Shown: in pieces, positions 22,905-33,388 of the stretch | Layout of the letters: each line of letters opens with the position of its first letter | Position numbering within the stretch: position 1 is the first letter of the stretch | Source of the DNA: Pandoraea anhela | GTDB taxonomy: Bacteria; Pseudomonadota; Gammaproteobacteria; Burkholderiales; Burkholderiaceae | Length of the DNA stretch: 64,000 bases | Assembly (NCBI RefSeq): GCF_902459655.1 | Contig: NZ_CABPSB010000004.1 | Location: 62,001 to 126,000 of the forward strand | Direction of reading: 5' to 3' | Position numbers and translations under genes: made by a program | Notes under the pieces: model-generated | Database searches by the model: none | What the model was told of the DNA's origin: nothing | Seen by the model: the letters and a program-made list of their open reading frames with translations, nothing else

Positions 22905-24509
22905 CTACAGCATGGCGGCCGCGATCAGTTCGCGGGTGTAATCGTTTTGCGGATCAAAAAATACCGATTCCGTATCGCCCTGCTCCACCAGATGACCGTC
23001 CTTGAACACGAGAACCCGGTGCGCCATGGCGCGCATGACGGCCAGGTCGTGGCTGATAAAGAGGTAACTCAGGTTGTACTTGATCTGCAATTGGGCCAGC
23101 AGATGGAGCACCTGCTGCTGGATCGACACGTCAAGCGCACTGGTGGGCTCATCGAGCACGAGGATCTGCGGATCGACGACCAGTGCGCGCGCAATCGCAA
23201 TCCGTTGCCGCTGACCGCCGGAGAACTCGTGGGGATAGCGCGACATGGCGCGCGCGTCGATCCCGACCTCGCGCAGCACCTCGGCCACGCGTTTGCGCCG
23301 GTCGTCCTCGCTCAGTTGCGGACGATGCAGCGCCAGCCCCTCGCCCACGATCTCCTCGATGGTCATACGGGGCGACAGCGAGCCGAACGGGTCCTGAAAC
23401 ACGATCTGCATGCGTGAGCGCAATGTGCGCTGTGCCGCACCGCGATACGACGTGAGCGGCTCGCCCTGAAACTCGATCTGCCCGGCGCTGGCGCGCTGCA
23501 GGCCGAGCATGGCCATCGCGAGCGTTGTCTTGCCGGACCCCGATTCGCCCACGACCCCAAGCGTCTCGCCCTGGCGCAGCGACAGGTCGACCGGATGCAC
23601 CGCCCGAAACCGCCCGCGCCGGAACCAGCCGCGAATCCCGGGCTGCGCGGTCGCATAGTCCACCGTCACGCCACGCCCTTCGAGCAACACCGGCGCAATC
23701 GGCAGCACCGGATGAATCTCGCGCTGCGGCCGGCTGTCGATCAGCTTGCGCGTGTACGGATGCTGCGGATTCGTGAACAGCGTCTCCGTCTCTGCGCACT
23801 CCACGAGCACGCCTTTCTCCATCACCGCCACGCGTTGCGCAAACCGTCGCACGAGGTTCAGGTCGTGGGTGATGAGCAGCACCGCCATGCCGCGTTTTTC
23901 CGCCGCGTCGCGCTGCAACTCCAGCAGCAGTTCGATAATCTGTGCGCGAATGGTGACATCGAGCGCAGTCGTCGGCTCGTCCGCCAGCAACAGCTTGGGG
24001 CGGCAGGCGAGCGCCATGGCGATCATGGCGCGTTGACGCTGGCCGCCCGACAACTCGTGCGGGAAGTGCGACACGCGACGCTCCGGCTCGGGAATGCCGG
24101 TGCGTCGCAGCAATTCGACGGCCCGCGCCTTCGCGTCTTTTTTAGACAGCCCTTCGTGCAGCGCCAGCGCTTCGGCAATCTGCTCGCCGATCGGATACAG
24201 CGGATTGAGCGCCGTCATCGGCTCCTGAAAGATCATGGCGATGTCGTTACCGCGCAGCCCACGCATCTCGCGCTCGCTGACCGCCGCCAGATCCGTGCCG
24301 TCGAGCATGATCCGACCGTGAATCTCCGCGTCCTGCAACAAGCGCAGGATCGCGAGCGCCGTCACGCTCTTGCCCGACCCGGACTCGCCAACCAGCGCGA
24401 CCCGCTCGCCGCGCTCGATGGCGAGGCTGACGTTTTTTACCGCTTCGGTGTCGCCGAAGCGCACCGAAAGATTCTCGATACTGAGCAACAGGGATGCCGG
24501 CGCGCTCAC
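22905..24509 (-). CDS. yejF: Peptide ABC transporter, duplicated ATP-binding protein YejF
   Basis: 534 residues, two complete ABC domains in one chain. Walker A G-E-S-G-S-G-K-S and signature L-S-G-G-Q-R-Q-R are in the first half; G-E-S-G-S-G-K-T and F-S-G-G-Q-R-Q-R are in the second. Powers uptake of oligopeptides such as microcin C through YejBE. The start overlaps the yejE stop by 4 bases (ATGA). Last gene of the yejABEF operon. Confidence 0.95.
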   Translation of the reverse strand: MSAPASLLLSIENLSVRFGDTEAVKNVSLAIERGERVALVGESGSGKSVTALAILRLLQDAEIHGRIMLDGTDLAAVSEREMRGLRGNDIAMIFQEPMTALNPLYPIGEQIAEALALHEGLSKKDAKARAVELLRRTGIPEPERRVSHFPHELSGGQRQRAMIAMALACRPKLLLADEPTTALDVTIRAQIIELLLELQRDAAEKRGMAVLLITHDLNLVRRFAQRVAVMEKGVLVECAETETLFTNPQHPYTRKLIDSRPQREIHPVLPIAPVLLEGRGVTVDYATAQPGIRGWFRRGRFRAVHPVDLSLRQGETLGVVGESGSGKTTLAMAMLGLQRASAGQIEFQGEPLTSYRGAAQRTLRSRMQIVFQDPFGSLSPRMTIEEIVGEGLALHRPQLSEDDRRKRVAEVLREVGIDARAMSRYPHEFSGGQRQRIAIARALVVDPQILVLDEPTSALDVSIQQQVLHLLAQLQIKYNLSYLFISHDLAVMRAMAHRVLVFKDGHLVEQGDTESVFFDPQNDYTRELIAAAML

Positions 24510-25648
24510 ATCGCCCCCCCGGCCGCAGCCTGCTTATCCGCGACACGCGTATCGAGCGCATTGCGCAAGGCGTCTCCCATAAAGGTCAGCAACAACAGCG
24601 TGACGACGAGCACGACGAAGGTGGCGAGCGAAATCCACCACGCATCGAGGTTCGCCTTGCCCTGATTGAGGAGTTCGCCGAGACTCGGCGTGGGCGGCGG
24701 CACACCGAGCCCGAGAAAGTCCAGACTCGTGAGCGCCAGAATCGCGCCGCTCATGCGAAACGGCAGGAAGGTGATGACCGGCGTCATGCTGTTGGGCAGC
24801 ACATGCCGACGAATGATCTGCCAGTTCGACAGGCCCATCGCGCGCGCCGCGCGCACGTAATCCAATTGACGATTGCGCAAAAACTCGGCGCGCACGTAGT
24901 CGGACAACCCGATCCAGCCGAACAGCGAGAGCAGCACGAAGAGCAGCCACAGATGCGGCTCGAAGATCGACGCAAAGATAATCAGCAGATACAGCTCCGG
25001 CAACGATCCCCAGATTTCGATGAGACGTTGCAGCGTCAGATCGATACGCCCGCCGTAGAAGCCCTGCACCGCCCCCGCGAGCACGCCGAGCAGCGTGCCG
25101 GAGACCGTAAGCGCCAGCGCGAAGATCACCGACAGGCGGAAGCCGTAGAGCAATCGCGCGAAGACGTCCCGGCCGCGATCATCCGTTCCCAGCCAGTTTT
25201 CCGATGAGGGCTGCGCCGGATTCGGCACCTTCGCGAAGTAGTTGATGGTGGCGTAGCTGTAGCGCACCGGCGGATAGATCGCGAAATTATCGCCCCCACG
25301 GATGCGATCTTCGATGAACGGGTCCAGATAGTCGGTCGGCGTCGGGAAGTCGCCGCCGAAGGTCGATTCCGGATAGGTCTTCACGAGCGGGAAATACCAT
25401 TGCCCCTCGTAGCGCACCACCCACGGCTTGTCGTTCGCGATGACTTCGGCAAAGAGGCTGATCGCGAACAACACCACGAACGCGATCAGGCTCCAGTAAC
25501 CCAGCCGGTGGCTGCGAAAGCGCCGCCAGACGCGCCAGCGCGGCGAGCGCGCGGGCGACGCGAACCGCAAGGACGAGGAGGCCGACGAGGAGGCCGACGA
25601 GGATGAAGACGAGGACGGGCGTGGCGATGGCGTGGCGGATCGGGTCAC
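24506..25648 (-). CDS. yejE: Peptide ABC transporter permease YejE
   Basis: 380 residues starting at a GTG. A Ser-rich N-terminal run (about residues 9-27, encoded by a low-complexity tract) precedes the first membrane segment (Y-W-S-L-I-A-F-V-V-L-F-A-I). Then come the oligopeptide-permease N-domain and the C-terminal five-helix permease with the EAA-type loop (R-A-A-R-A-M-G-L-S-N). The start lies within a few bases of the yejB stop. The Ser run may be an artefact of choosing too early a start. Confidence 0.93.
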   Translation of the reverse strand: MTRSATPSPRPSSSSSSSASSSASSSLRFASPARSPRWRVWRRFRSHRLGYWSLIAFVVLFAISLFAEVIANDKPWVVRYEGQWYFPLVKTYPESTFGGDFPTPTDYLDPFIEDRIRGGDNFAIYPPVRYSYATINYFAKVPNPAQPSSENWLGTDDRGRDVFARLLYGFRLSVIFALALTVSGTLLGVLAGAVQGFYGGRIDLTLQRLIEIWGSLPELYLLIIFASIFEPHLWLLFVLLSLFGWIGLSDYVRAEFLRNRQLDYVRAARAMGLSNWQIIRRHVLPNSMTPVITFLPFRMSGAILALTSLDFLGLGVPPPTPSLGELLNQGKANLDAWWISLATFVVLVVTLLLLTFMGDALRNALDTRVADKQAAAGGAM

Positions 25649-25649
25649 G

Positions 25650-26705
25650 TCAGTGCTCCACTCGATCGAATTGAATACGCGGGTCGACCAGTACGTAGCA
25701 AAGGTCGGAGATGAGTTTGGTCACGAGTCCGATGAGCGTGAACAGATACAGCGAACCGAGCACGACCGGATAGTCGCGACGCTGCACCGATTCGTACGAC
25801 AGGCGCCCCAGACCATCGAGCGAGAACAGCGTCTCGATCAGCAGACTGCCCGCGAAGAACGCGCCGATGAACGCCGCCGGAAAGCCGGTGATGAGCGGGA
25901 TCAGCGCATTGCGGAACACGTGCTTGAACAGCACCTTGCGCTCGGAAAGTCCCTTCGCGCGGGCCGTGAGCACGTACTGGCGACGGATCTCGTCGAGAAA
26001 CGCGTTCTTCGTCAGCATGGTGATGACGGCGAAACTACCGACCACCGACGCCGTCACCGGCAATGTGATGTGCCACAGATAGTCGGTAATCTTGGCCGGC
26101 CACGACAATTCGCTCCAGTTATCCGACACGAGTTCGCGCAGCGGGAACAACTGCCAGAACGTACCGCCGCCGAACAGAACCAGCAGCAGCACGCCGAGCA
26201 CGAAGCCCGGGATGGCATAGCCTACGAGCACCACCAGACTGGTGAGCGTATCGAAGCGCGAGCCGTTGCGCACCGCCTTGGCGATGCCCAACGGCACCGA
26301 TATCAGATACGTGAGGAAGAACGTCCACAGCCCCAGCGAAATCGACACCGGCAGCTTCGAAACAATCAGCGACCACACGCTTTGATGATGGAAATAGCTT
26401 TGCCCGAGGTCGAAGCGCACAAAGCGCTTGAGCATCAGCCAGTAACGCTCCATCGGTGTCTTGTCGAAGCCGTAGAGCGCCTTGATCTGGGCGAGTTGCT
26501 GGGCGTCGATGCCGCGACGTCCGCGGTAGTCGCTCCCGCCCCCGCCACCGCTGGCCTCACCGCCGCCGCCGCGCCCCTTGAGTTCGAGCATCACTTGCTC
26601 GACCGGACCGCCGGGCACGAACTGGATGACCGCGAAGGTCAGCGTGATCACGCCGAGCAGTGTCGGGATCATGATCAGCAACCGTTTGAGAATGTAGGAC
26701 CACAT
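25650..26705 (-). CDS. yejB: Peptide ABC transporter permease YejB
   Basis: 351 residues from the ATG at 26705 (M-W-S-Y-I-L-K-R-L), the normal start of DppB/OppB-type permeases; frame upstream of it overlaps yejA. Six membrane segments and an EAA loop (L-T-A-R-A-K-G-L-S-E). An unusual Gly/Arg-rich insert (G-R-G-G-G-G-E-A-S-G-G-G-G) lies in the periplasmic loop after the first helix. It begins 2 bases after the yejA stop. Confidence 0.94.
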   Translation of the reverse strand: MWSYILKRLLIMIPTLLGVITLTFAVIQFVPGGPVEQVMLELKGRGGGGEASGGGGGSDYRGRRGIDAQQLAQIKALYGFDKTPMERYWLMLKRFVRFDLGQSYFHHQSVWSLIVSKLPVSISLGLWTFFLTYLISVPLGIAKAVRNGSRFDTLTSLVVLVGYAIPGFVLGVLLLVLFGGGTFWQLFPLRELVSDNWSELSWPAKITDYLWHITLPVTASVVGSFAVITMLTKNAFLDEIRRQYVLTARAKGLSERKVLFKHVFRNALIPLITGFPAAFIGAFFAGSLLIETLFSLDGLGRLSYESVQRRDYPVVLGSLYLFTLIGLVTKLISDLCYVLVDPRIQFDRVEH

Positions 26706-26707
26706 GA

Positions 26708-28753
26708 TTAACGATCGACTCCAGTCGGGGCGGCCACGGCGCTCTGCGCATCGTTCGCGCGACCCGAGCGCGAATCCCACCACATCGAGACCAGCCAGCC
26801 TTCCGCAGTGAAGTACAGCGGCAACTTTTCGGGGTAACGCAGATTCCGCTTGTACGCCATGCGATGCGTCGACGAGAACCAGTGCGGCACGATGTAGTAG
26901 CCATTCATGAGCACACGATCGAGCGCACGGGCGGCGGCCACGAGATCCTCGTAGGTTTGCGCGCGCACCAGTTTCCCGAGGAGCGCGTCGACCGCCGGAT
27001 CCTTCAGGCCGATTACGTTGTCCGAGCCGTCGACGTTCGCCGACTGGCTGCCGAAACGGTCGAGTAGTTCGGTGCCGGGAATCTGCGAGTCGGGATAGCG
27101 CAGCGAAATCATGTCGAAATCGAACGTCTCGAGACGCTTCTGATATAGCGCGAAATCGCTCGTACGTAAATTGAGCGTGATGCCGAGCTTGGCGAGATTT
27201 CGCGCGTAGGCCGACGCCACCGGCCCCATCGCCCCGCCGTCGTCGAGGAACTCGAAGACGAACGGCTCACCTTTCGCATTACGCAGTGCGCCGTCGCGAT
27301 ACGTCCACCCGGCCTGCGCGAGCAACTCGCGGGCCTCACGCAGGTTATCGCGCAGGCTGGCGGGCGGCGTCGTGGTCGGCTGCACCACCATCGGTCCGAA
27401 CACGGCCGGGTCGAGCTTCTTGCGCAGCGGTTCGAGCAGCTTGAGTTCCGCTTCGCCCGGCATGCCGCGCGCGGCCAGATCACTGTTGGTGAAGTAGCTG
27501 TAGATGCGCTGGTACTGGTTGTAGAACAGTTGGCGATTGAGCCACTGGTAGTCGAGCGCCAGGTCCAACGCCTTGCGCACGCGCACATCGCGGAACAGAT
27601 CGCGACGCGTATTCAGAATAAAGCCCTGCATGCCGGCTGCGTTGTGATGCGCTAACTCGCGCTTGACCAGCTCGCCGTCCTTGAAGCGTTTGCCGACATA
27701 GCTGCGCACCCAACTGCGGGCGCGGTATTCGGTAATGGCGTCGAACTCGCCCGCCTTGAAGCCTTCGAGCCGCACGATGTCGTCGGAATACAGCTTGTAG
27801 ACGATGCGCTCGAAATTGTACGTGCCGCGTCGCACCGGCAGGTCGCTGCCCCAGTACTTCGGGTCGCGCCGGAACGTGATGCGCCGCCCGCCGTCGTACG
27901 ACTCGATCTGGTAGGGGCCGCTCGCCACAGGTGTCTCGAACGTCAGCGCATCGAACGCTTTACGCTTGCCGTCCGCCCCCACGCCCCACTTGGGCGAAAA
28001 CACGGGCACCGAGGCCACGAGCAGCGGCAGGTCGGGGCTCACGCGCCGAAAATCGAAACGCACATGCGACCTATCGAGCACCGTCACCCCCTTCACGTCG
28101 GCCAGCATCACCTTGTAGCCAGGCGACGACTGCGGGCTCATGAGCGTATCGAACGAGTATTTGACATCCTGCGCCGTGACCGGATCGCCATTATTGAAGC
28201 GCGCCGCCGGATTGATGTGGAACGTGACCGAAGCCCCGTCGGGGGCGACATCGATGTCGTCGGCCAGCAGCCCGTAGACGGTCGCCGGCTCGTCGGCGCT
28301 ACCGATGCCGAGGCTCTCGAACATGAGCCCGGACACCCCCGGTGCAGACGTGCCTCTGAGCGTGAACGGATTGAACTTATCGAAGCTGGTGCGGCGATCG
28401 GGGTTCGCGAGCGTCAGCGTGCCGCCGCGAGGCGCGTCGGGATTGACGTAATCGAAGTGCTTGAACCCCTGCGGATACTTCGGCTCGCCGTATTGGGCGA
28501 TGGCGTATTTGGCCTGCGCCGTCGGCGTCGCGAGCCATCCGCCGGCCAGCAGCGTGGCGATGGGGAGCGCACCGGCCATCGTCAGCACTCGCGAGATGCG
28601 GCGAAAGCCCAGGCGCACAACACGTACGACTCGTACGGATAACACGGCAAGATCGGCGCGCGGCGTCGGGATGGCCAACGACGTCAGCGAGGTCACGAAA
28701 CTGCGGAGCGAGCCCCGTGCCGTGTGTGGATGCCGTGATGTGCGCGCGTTCAT
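26708..28753 (-). CDS. yejA: Peptide ABC transporter substrate-binding protein YejA
   Basis: 681 residues from the ATG at 28753, which has AGGAG 4-5 bases upstream. The export signal is late (hydrophobic A-L-P-I-A-T-L-L-A-G-G-W-L, cleavage after T-A-Q-A near residue 80), leaving a long Arg-rich N-terminal region. A later start is possible. The SBP_bac_5 domain opens with Y-G-E-P-K-Y-P-Q-G-F-K-H-F-D-Y-V-N-P, diagnostic of YejA. It delivers peptides to YejBEF. Confidence 0.93.
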   Translation of the reverse strand: MNARTSRHPHTARGSLRSFVTSLTSLAIPTPRADLAVLSVRVVRVVRLGFRRISRVLTMAGALPIATLLAGGWLATPTAQAKYAIAQYGEPKYPQGFKHFDYVNPDAPRGGTLTLANPDRRTSFDKFNPFTLRGTSAPGVSGLMFESLGIGSADEPATVYGLLADDIDVAPDGASVTFHINPAARFNNGDPVTAQDVKYSFDTLMSPQSSPGYKVMLADVKGVTVLDRSHVRFDFRRVSPDLPLLVASVPVFSPKWGVGADGKRKAFDALTFETPVASGPYQIESYDGGRRITFRRDPKYWGSDLPVRRGTYNFERIVYKLYSDDIVRLEGFKAGEFDAITEYRARSWVRSYVGKRFKDGELVKRELAHHNAAGMQGFILNTRRDLFRDVRVRKALDLALDYQWLNRQLFYNQYQRIYSYFTNSDLAARGMPGEAELKLLEPLRKKLDPAVFGPMVVQPTTTPPASLRDNLREARELLAQAGWTYRDGALRNAKGEPFVFEFLDDGGAMGPVASAYARNLAKLGITLNLRTSDFALYQKRLETFDFDMISLRYPDSQIPGTELLDRFGSQSANVDGSDNVIGLKDPAVDALLGKLVRAQTYEDLVAAARALDRVLMNGYYIVPHWFSSTHRMAYKRNLRYPEKLPLYFTAEGWLVSMWWDSRSGRANDAQSAVAAPTGVDR

Positions 28754-28989
28754 GCGTCTCCTGTGTTGGTCGGCGAGCGCCAGCCTGCTCGGGGTCCGGA
28801 CGCATCCAGCCCCACCCCTTCGATCCGTGCGAAACATCTTGTAACCCGTCTCTCACGCACATTTTCCGCATGAGACTTGGCGGCGCGGCCGGACCGCGCG
28901 ACAATTGTACCCAAAAGCCCGGCGTTCACCGCACTGAAAGACACATCCGCGCCGGCCCGGTTCCCCCATTCCCGCCCTGGAGGCCGACG

Positions 28990-29868
28990 TTGCGTGCTAC
29001 ACGATCGCCCGTGCAGAACCCTAACCGTACCCTGCCCCGCTGGCTCGCCAAGTTTTTCTTTCAGTGTGTGGAAGCGGCGCAACGCAGCATTGCCCGTCAT
29101 TCACTCGTAGGCGACAAGCCGATCTTCGACAACGCTCAGTTCCCCTGGGTCGAAGCCATCGAGGCACAGGCGCCGGCCATTGCCAGGGAACTCGAAGCGG
29201 TCCTTGCGAACCCCGGCCGCCTCCCGGCGTTCCACGAGATCTCGCCCGACGTCGCCACCATCACACAGGACCATCAGTGGCAGACTTTCGTCTTCCTCGG
29301 CTATGGCATGCGCGCGCAACGCAATCTCGCCCGCTGTCCGGCAACCGCCAAGGCACTGGACGACATCCCCGGACTGCGCACGGCGTTTTTCTCGATTCTC
29401 TCTCCCGGCAAAAAGATTCCGCTGCATCGCGGCCCCTACAACGGTGTGCTGCGCCTGCATCTCGCGCTGAAGGTGCCGCGCGAGCGCGAGAAGTGCTGGA
29501 TCGAGATCGACGGCCAGCGGTACGTCTGGCAGGCCAATCGCGCGGTGATCTTCGACGACGCCTACGAACATCAGGTGCACAACGATACGGACGAGACCCG
29601 CGTGGTGCTGTTCGTCGATTTCGAACGTCCGTGCAAGGCGCCTGTCTCCTGGCTCAACAAGTTGCTGCTCGCATTTGCGCCGCTCACGCCCGAATTGCAG
29701 CAGGCCAAGGCGAATCACGAGAAGTGGGAGCGCGATTACTATGCGACGCCCGCGGCTGCGACCTCGACGACGTCCGCCATGCCGGCCGCGCCGAGCCATG
29801 CGGCGGCCCCCAACAGCCCGACGCTCGCACGCGCCGAACCCGTCACCGACGAGCGCGCGCACGGCTGA
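28990..29868 (+). CDS. Aspartyl/asparaginyl beta-hydroxylase domain protein, LpxO-like
   Basis: 292 residues from a TTG at 28990, chosen because TGGAGG lies 6 bases upstream; a GTG at 29011 is the alternative. Fe(II)/2-oxoglutarate dioxygenase: the first iron His is in K-K-I-P-L-H-R-G-P, with L-R-L-H-L-A-L and the second His in Y-E-H-Q-V-H-N-D-T, followed by a 2-oxoglutarate-binding Arg in E-T-R-V-V-L. The bacterial homologue LpxO hydroxylates the secondary fatty acid of lipid A; whether this protein does is not shown. The C-terminal 50 residues are Ala/Thr/Pro-rich and vary in the family. It is divergent from yejA. Confidence 0.85.
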   Translation: MRATRSPVQNPNRTLPRWLAKFFFQCVEAAQRSIARHSLVGDKPIFDNAQFPWVEAIEAQAPAIARELEAVLANPGRLPAFHEISPDVATITQDHQWQTFVFLGYGMRAQRNLARCPATAKALDDIPGLRTAFFSILSPGKKIPLHRGPYNGVLRLHLALKVPREREKCWIEIDGQRYVWQANRAVIFDDAYEHQVHNDTDETRVVLFVDFERPCKAPVSWLNKLLLAFAPLTPELQQAKANHEKWERDYYATPAAATSTTSAMPAAPSHAAAPNSPTLARAEPVTDERAHG

Positions 29869-29899
29869 CCCCTCGCGCATGAAGGGTCGAACGATCGAC

Positions 29900-31132
29900 C
29901 TAAGACCGTCGCCCGGGCTGCGCCATCGCATCCTGCGCGGGCGGCGGCACGAAGTTCGCCGCGAGTACCGCAACCAGCGCTGCGGCGAGCATCGCCCCGA
30001 TACCGAGTGCGGCGTCGCCGAAGTGCAGATACGCGAACTTCATCGCTTCGATCACGGCCACGGCAACCACGATGGTGATCATGCTCAGCATGCCCGCCAC
30101 GGTCGCCCGATTGGGGCTGTCGACGGCAAAGAGCGACTGACGATACACCACGCCGTAGCTCATTCCCATGCCGAACGCGTGCAGTGTTGTGCCGACGAGC
30201 AGCGCCGGGTAGCCGGGCGCGAAAATCGCCGTACCGACGAGCGACACCGCCGCACCGACGAGCATGGCGGCCACGCCCGTCGCTAACAGCCGGCCGTTCG
30301 ACCAGCGCCCGACCTGACGCGCCAGCAGCACGTTGCCGAGAATCAACGCCGCGAATACCGGCACTTGCAGCATGGCGTACTGCATCTGCGACAGGCCGGC
30401 GCGCTCGATCAGGAACACCGGGCCGAGCGCGATCCAGGTGAGCAGCGGCGTCACGGCCAGCCCGGTGAGCACTGCCCCGCGCCAGAAGCGTGCGCTCGAG
30501 AGCGGCAGTTTGTAGCCCTGCCAGAGTTGCCTTGCGTTCAATGCGTGCCGGTCATGTCGTGAAAGCTCGGGCATCGTGCGATACAGCCCGACGAACGAGA
30601 ACACGGCGACGATGGCGATGAGCCAGAAGATGCTGCGCCACGGCCAGAACGACACCACGGCCGCGCCCGCGAGCGGCCCGAACAGCGGTGAGAGCAGCGA
30701 AACGTTCGCCATGAGCGCCATGACACGCACGGCAGTCTTCTCTTCGAACGCTTCATGGACCGTCGGATAGCCGACCGTCAGCACGAAACAGCAGCCCATG
30801 CCTTGCAGGAAACGCAAGAGAATGAATTGCGGCATCGACTGCACGTAGTGCACCGCCAGACAGGCGGCGATGAACATGGCGAGGCCCGAGAGCAGGACGC
30901 GGCGGCGACCGAGGCGGTCGGCGAGTGGACCGAGCAGCCATTGCAGGCTGGCGTTGCCGAGCATGGCGGCGGTGAGCGCCAGCGTGGTTGCCTCGGCGGT
31001 CGCGCCGAATTCGCGCGTGACCAGCGGCATGCCGGGCATGATCATGTCGTTCGAGATGTAGACCGCGAACTCGAAGAGCACCAGAGAGAAGGGAAACCAG
31101 AATCTTGAAACAGGCGTTGCTGAGTGAGACAC
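29900..31132 (-). CDS. MFS multidrug efflux transporter, MdfA-like
   Basis: About 410 residues with 12 membrane segments. F-E-F-A-V-Y-I-S-N-D-M-I-M-P-G-M in helix 1 is the MdfA signature with the two acidic residues used for substrate and proton coupling. Motif A follows as L-A-D-R-L-G-R-R-R. It is a proton/drug antiporter for lipophilic cations and chloramphenicol-type compounds in the family. Both candidate starts are GTG (31132 and 31171); I chose 31132 because AAGGAG lies about 10 bases upstream and the N-terminus then matches MdfA length. Confidence 0.88.
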   Translation of the reverse strand: MSHSATPVSRFWFPFSLVLFEFAVYISNDMIMPGMPLVTREFGATAEATTLALTAAMLGNASLQWLLGPLADRLGRRRVLLSGLAMFIAACLAVHYVQSMPQFILLRFLQGMGCCFVLTVGYPTVHEAFEEKTAVRVMALMANVSLLSPLFGPLAGAAVVSFWPWRSIFWLIAIVAVFSFVGLYRTMPELSRHDRHALNARQLWQGYKLPLSSARFWRGAVLTGLAVTPLLTWIALGPVFLIERAGLSQMQYAMLQVPVFAALILGNVLLARQVGRWSNGRLLATGVAAMLVGAAVSLVGTAIFAPGYPALLVGTTLHAFGMGMSYGVVYRQSLFAVDSPNRATVAGMLSMITIVVAVAVIEAMKFAYLHFGDAALGIGAMLAAALVAVLAANFVPPPAQDAMAQPGRRS

Positions 31133-31204
31133 CTCGTAAAGGCTCCTTTGTACCACCGGCGCTCGTGACACCGGCTCACATGAATTTGAAACGTCGAAAA
31201 GACA

Positions 31205-31237
31205 ACACCCCCGGCGCCTGCGAGGCGCCGGGGGTGT
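31205..31237 (-). terminator. Intrinsic terminator of the FKBP gene
   Basis: Perfect 14-bp stem ACACCCCCGGCGCC/GGCGCCGGGGGTGT with a 5-base loop; on the minus strand followed by TTGTCTTTT. Confidence 0.85.
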
Positions 31238-31287
31238 CTGTTGCTTCGACCGTGCCGCTTCGTGAACTACATGCGGCGCTCGATGCT

Positions 31288-31629
31288 TCAGACTTCCAAC
31301 AGATCGACCTCGAAGACCAGGGTGGCGTTCGGCGGAATCACACCGCCTGCACCGCGTGCCCCATAGCCCAGTTCGGCCGGAATAATGAGTTTGCGCTTGC
31401 CGCCGACCTTCATGCCCTGAACGCCTTCATCCCAGCCGCGAATGACCATGCCGCCGCCGAGAACGAAGTCGAACGGTTGATTGCGATCCTTGCTGGAATC
31501 GAATTTCGTGCCGTCGGTAAGCCAGCCAGTGTAGTGAACGGAGACACTCTTGCCCGCGACAGCGACTGAGCCATCGCCCACGTGCAGGTCTTCGTATTGC
31601 AGGCCGGAATCGGTAGTGATAGTCGACAT
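31288..31629 (-). CDS. FKBP-type peptidyl-prolyl cis-trans isomerase
   Basis: 113 residues, a single FKBP domain without signal peptide. Active-site residues fall in [23 protein letters not shown] and [18 protein letters not shown]. Cytosolic folding helper. Its own terminator separates it from the efflux gene. Confidence 0.95.
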   Translation of the reverse strand: MSTITTDSGLQYEDLHVGDGSVAVAGKSVSVHYTGWLTDGTKFDSSKDRNQPFDFVLGGGMVIRGWDEGVQGMKVGGKRKLIIPAELGYGARGAGGVIPPNATLVFEVDLLEV

Positions 31630-31735
31630 GGTTGTCCTCGCTCGAAATTCGACGGAAAGATGACGGGGGTGCTACTTTACCTCATTCACGTTCGACTGCG
31701 CAGCGATGCCGCAAAAGAACAGGCGAGTAGCAGAA

Positions 31736-31774
31736 AAAGAAAAGCCCCGCGAGTCCTCGAACTCGCGGGGCTTT
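31736..31774 (-). terminator. Intrinsic terminator of tRNA-Ser
   Basis: AAAGCCCCGCGAGT/ACTCGCGGGGCTTT, 14-bp stem with a 6-base loop; minus-strand continuation TTTTCTTTTT. Confidence 0.9.
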
Positions 31775-31785
31775 GTCACCGCTTT

Positions 31786-31879
31786 TGGCGGAGACGGAGG
31801 GATTCGAACCCTCGATCCAGGTTTTGGCCCAGATGCTCCCTTAGCAGGGGAGTGCCTTCGACCTCTCGGCCACGTCTCC
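31786..31879 (-). tRNA. tRNA-Ser (anticodon GCU)
   Basis: Minus strand: acceptor GGAGACG/CGTCTCC, D-arm GTGGCCGAGAGGTCGAAGGC, anticodon stem-loop CTCCCCTGCTAAGGGAG with anticodon GCT, a long variable arm typical of serine tRNA, T-arm GAGGGTTCGAATCCCTC, discriminator G and encoded CCA at 31786-31788. Confidence 0.97.
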
Positions 31880-32137
31880 CAAACTTGCGTTGCACCAGGG
31901 AGGTGATGCAACGAAGCCGTGATACTACCTACTGTTCTCGATGCCGTCAAACATTATCCGCATCGAAACCCAACTTTTTTTGCGTACGTGTCATGCGCCC
32001 GACACGTTCAGAGGAAATTTCCCGCATCTGCGCACGCATTTTCCGCTACGCGCCGCATGCATGCCACTCGCATGCGGCCCGTTTCCGGCAGTGAATAACG
32101 ACCGCCGATTCAACGACGCTCGAACCGGTTCGACGGC

Positions 32138-33388
32138 TTACGCCTGGTCGAGTTCGAATGCCTTGTGCAGCGCGCGCACCGCGAGTTCCATGTACTTTTC
32201 GTCGATCAGCACGGAGATCTTGATTTCGGACGTGGAGATCAGCTGGATGTTGATCCCCTCTTCCGACAGCGTGCGGAACGCCTTGCTGGCGATACCGACG
32301 TGCGAGCGCATGCCCACACCGACGATCGAGACCTTCGAGACCTTCGGGTCGCCCAGCACTTCGGCCGCGCCGATATGGCCCTGCACGTCGTTTTGCAGCA
32401 GCGTCATGGCGCGCTGGTAATCGCCGCGCGGCACGGTGAACGTGAAGTCCGTCTTCCCATCGACGCTCAGGTTCTGGATGATCATGTCGACATCGATGTT
32501 CGCGTCGGCGATGGGACCGAGGATCTGGTAAGCGATGCCCGGACGGTCCGGCACGCCGCGCACGGTGATCTTGGCCTCGTCGCGTTGGAACGCGATACCC
32601 GAGATGATGGCCTTTTCCATTTGTTCGTCTTCCTCAAAAGTAATCAGCGTGCCCGAGCGCGCTTCTTCGTCGAGCGCGATCATCGGGTCGGTCAGGCTCG
32701 ACAGCACGCGAGTCTTGACCTGGTACTTGCCGGCGAATTCCACCGAACGGATTTGCAGCACCTTGGAGCCGAGGCTGGCCATTTCCAGCATCTCTTCGAA
32801 GGTGACCTTATCGAGACGGCGCGCTTCGTCGACCACACGCGGGTCGGTCGTATACACGCCATCGACGTCGGTGTAGATCAAGCATTCGTCGGCCTTGAGC
32901 GCCGCGGCGACAGCGACCGCCGACGTGTCCGAACCGCCGCGACCGAGCGTGGTCACGTTGCCGTTCGGATCGATGCCCTGAAAACCGGTGATGACGACCA
33001 CGCGGCCGGCGTCGAGATCGGCCATCACGCGCTTGTCGTCGATTTCGGAAATGCGGGCTTTGGTGAAAGCGCTGTCGGTCTTGATCGGTACTTGCCAGCC
33101 GGCGTAGCTCACGGCGTCGACGCCTGCCTCTTTGAGGGCAATCGCCAGCAGGCCGACGCTCACTTGCTCGCCCGTGGCGGCAATGGCGTCGAGTTCGCGC
33201 GGATCCGGATTGGCCGAAATCTCTTTGGCCAGGCCCAGCAGACGATTGGTCTCGCCGGACATCGCCGACGGCACCACCACCATCTTGTGACCGGCCTTAT
33301 GCCACTTGGCCACGCGCTTGGCGACATTCTTGATGCGCTCCACCGAGCCCATCGACGTGCCGCCGTATTTGTGTACGATCAGAGCCAT
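32138..33388 (-). CDS. lysC: Aspartate kinase
   Basis: 416 residues. First step of lysine, threonine and methionine synthesis. Kinase motifs V-H-K-Y-G-G-T-S-M at the start and T-L-G-R-G-G-S-D-T-S-A; two C-terminal ACT domains (about 265-416) give feedback control by amino acids. It is a monofunctional single-chain form. Confidence 0.97.
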   Translation of the reverse strand: MALIVHKYGGTSMGSVERIKNVAKRVAKWHKAGHKMVVVPSAMSGETNRLLGLAKEISANPDPRELDAIAATGEQVSVGLLAIALKEAGVDAVSYAGWQVPIKTDSAFTKARISEIDDKRVMADLDAGRVVVITGFQGIDPNGNVTTLGRGGSDTSAVAVAAALKADECLIYTDVDGVYTTDPRVVDEARRLDKVTFEEMLEMASLGSKVLQIRSVEFAGKYQVKTRVLSSLTDPMIALDEEARSGTLITFEEDEQMEKAIISGIAFQRDEAKITVRGVPDRPGIAYQILGPIADANIDVDMIIQNLSVDGKTDFTFTVPRGDYQRAMTLLQNDVQGHIGAAEVLGDPKVSKVSIVGVGMRSHVGIASKAFRTLSEEGINIQLISTSEIKISVLIDEKYMELAVRALHKAFELDQA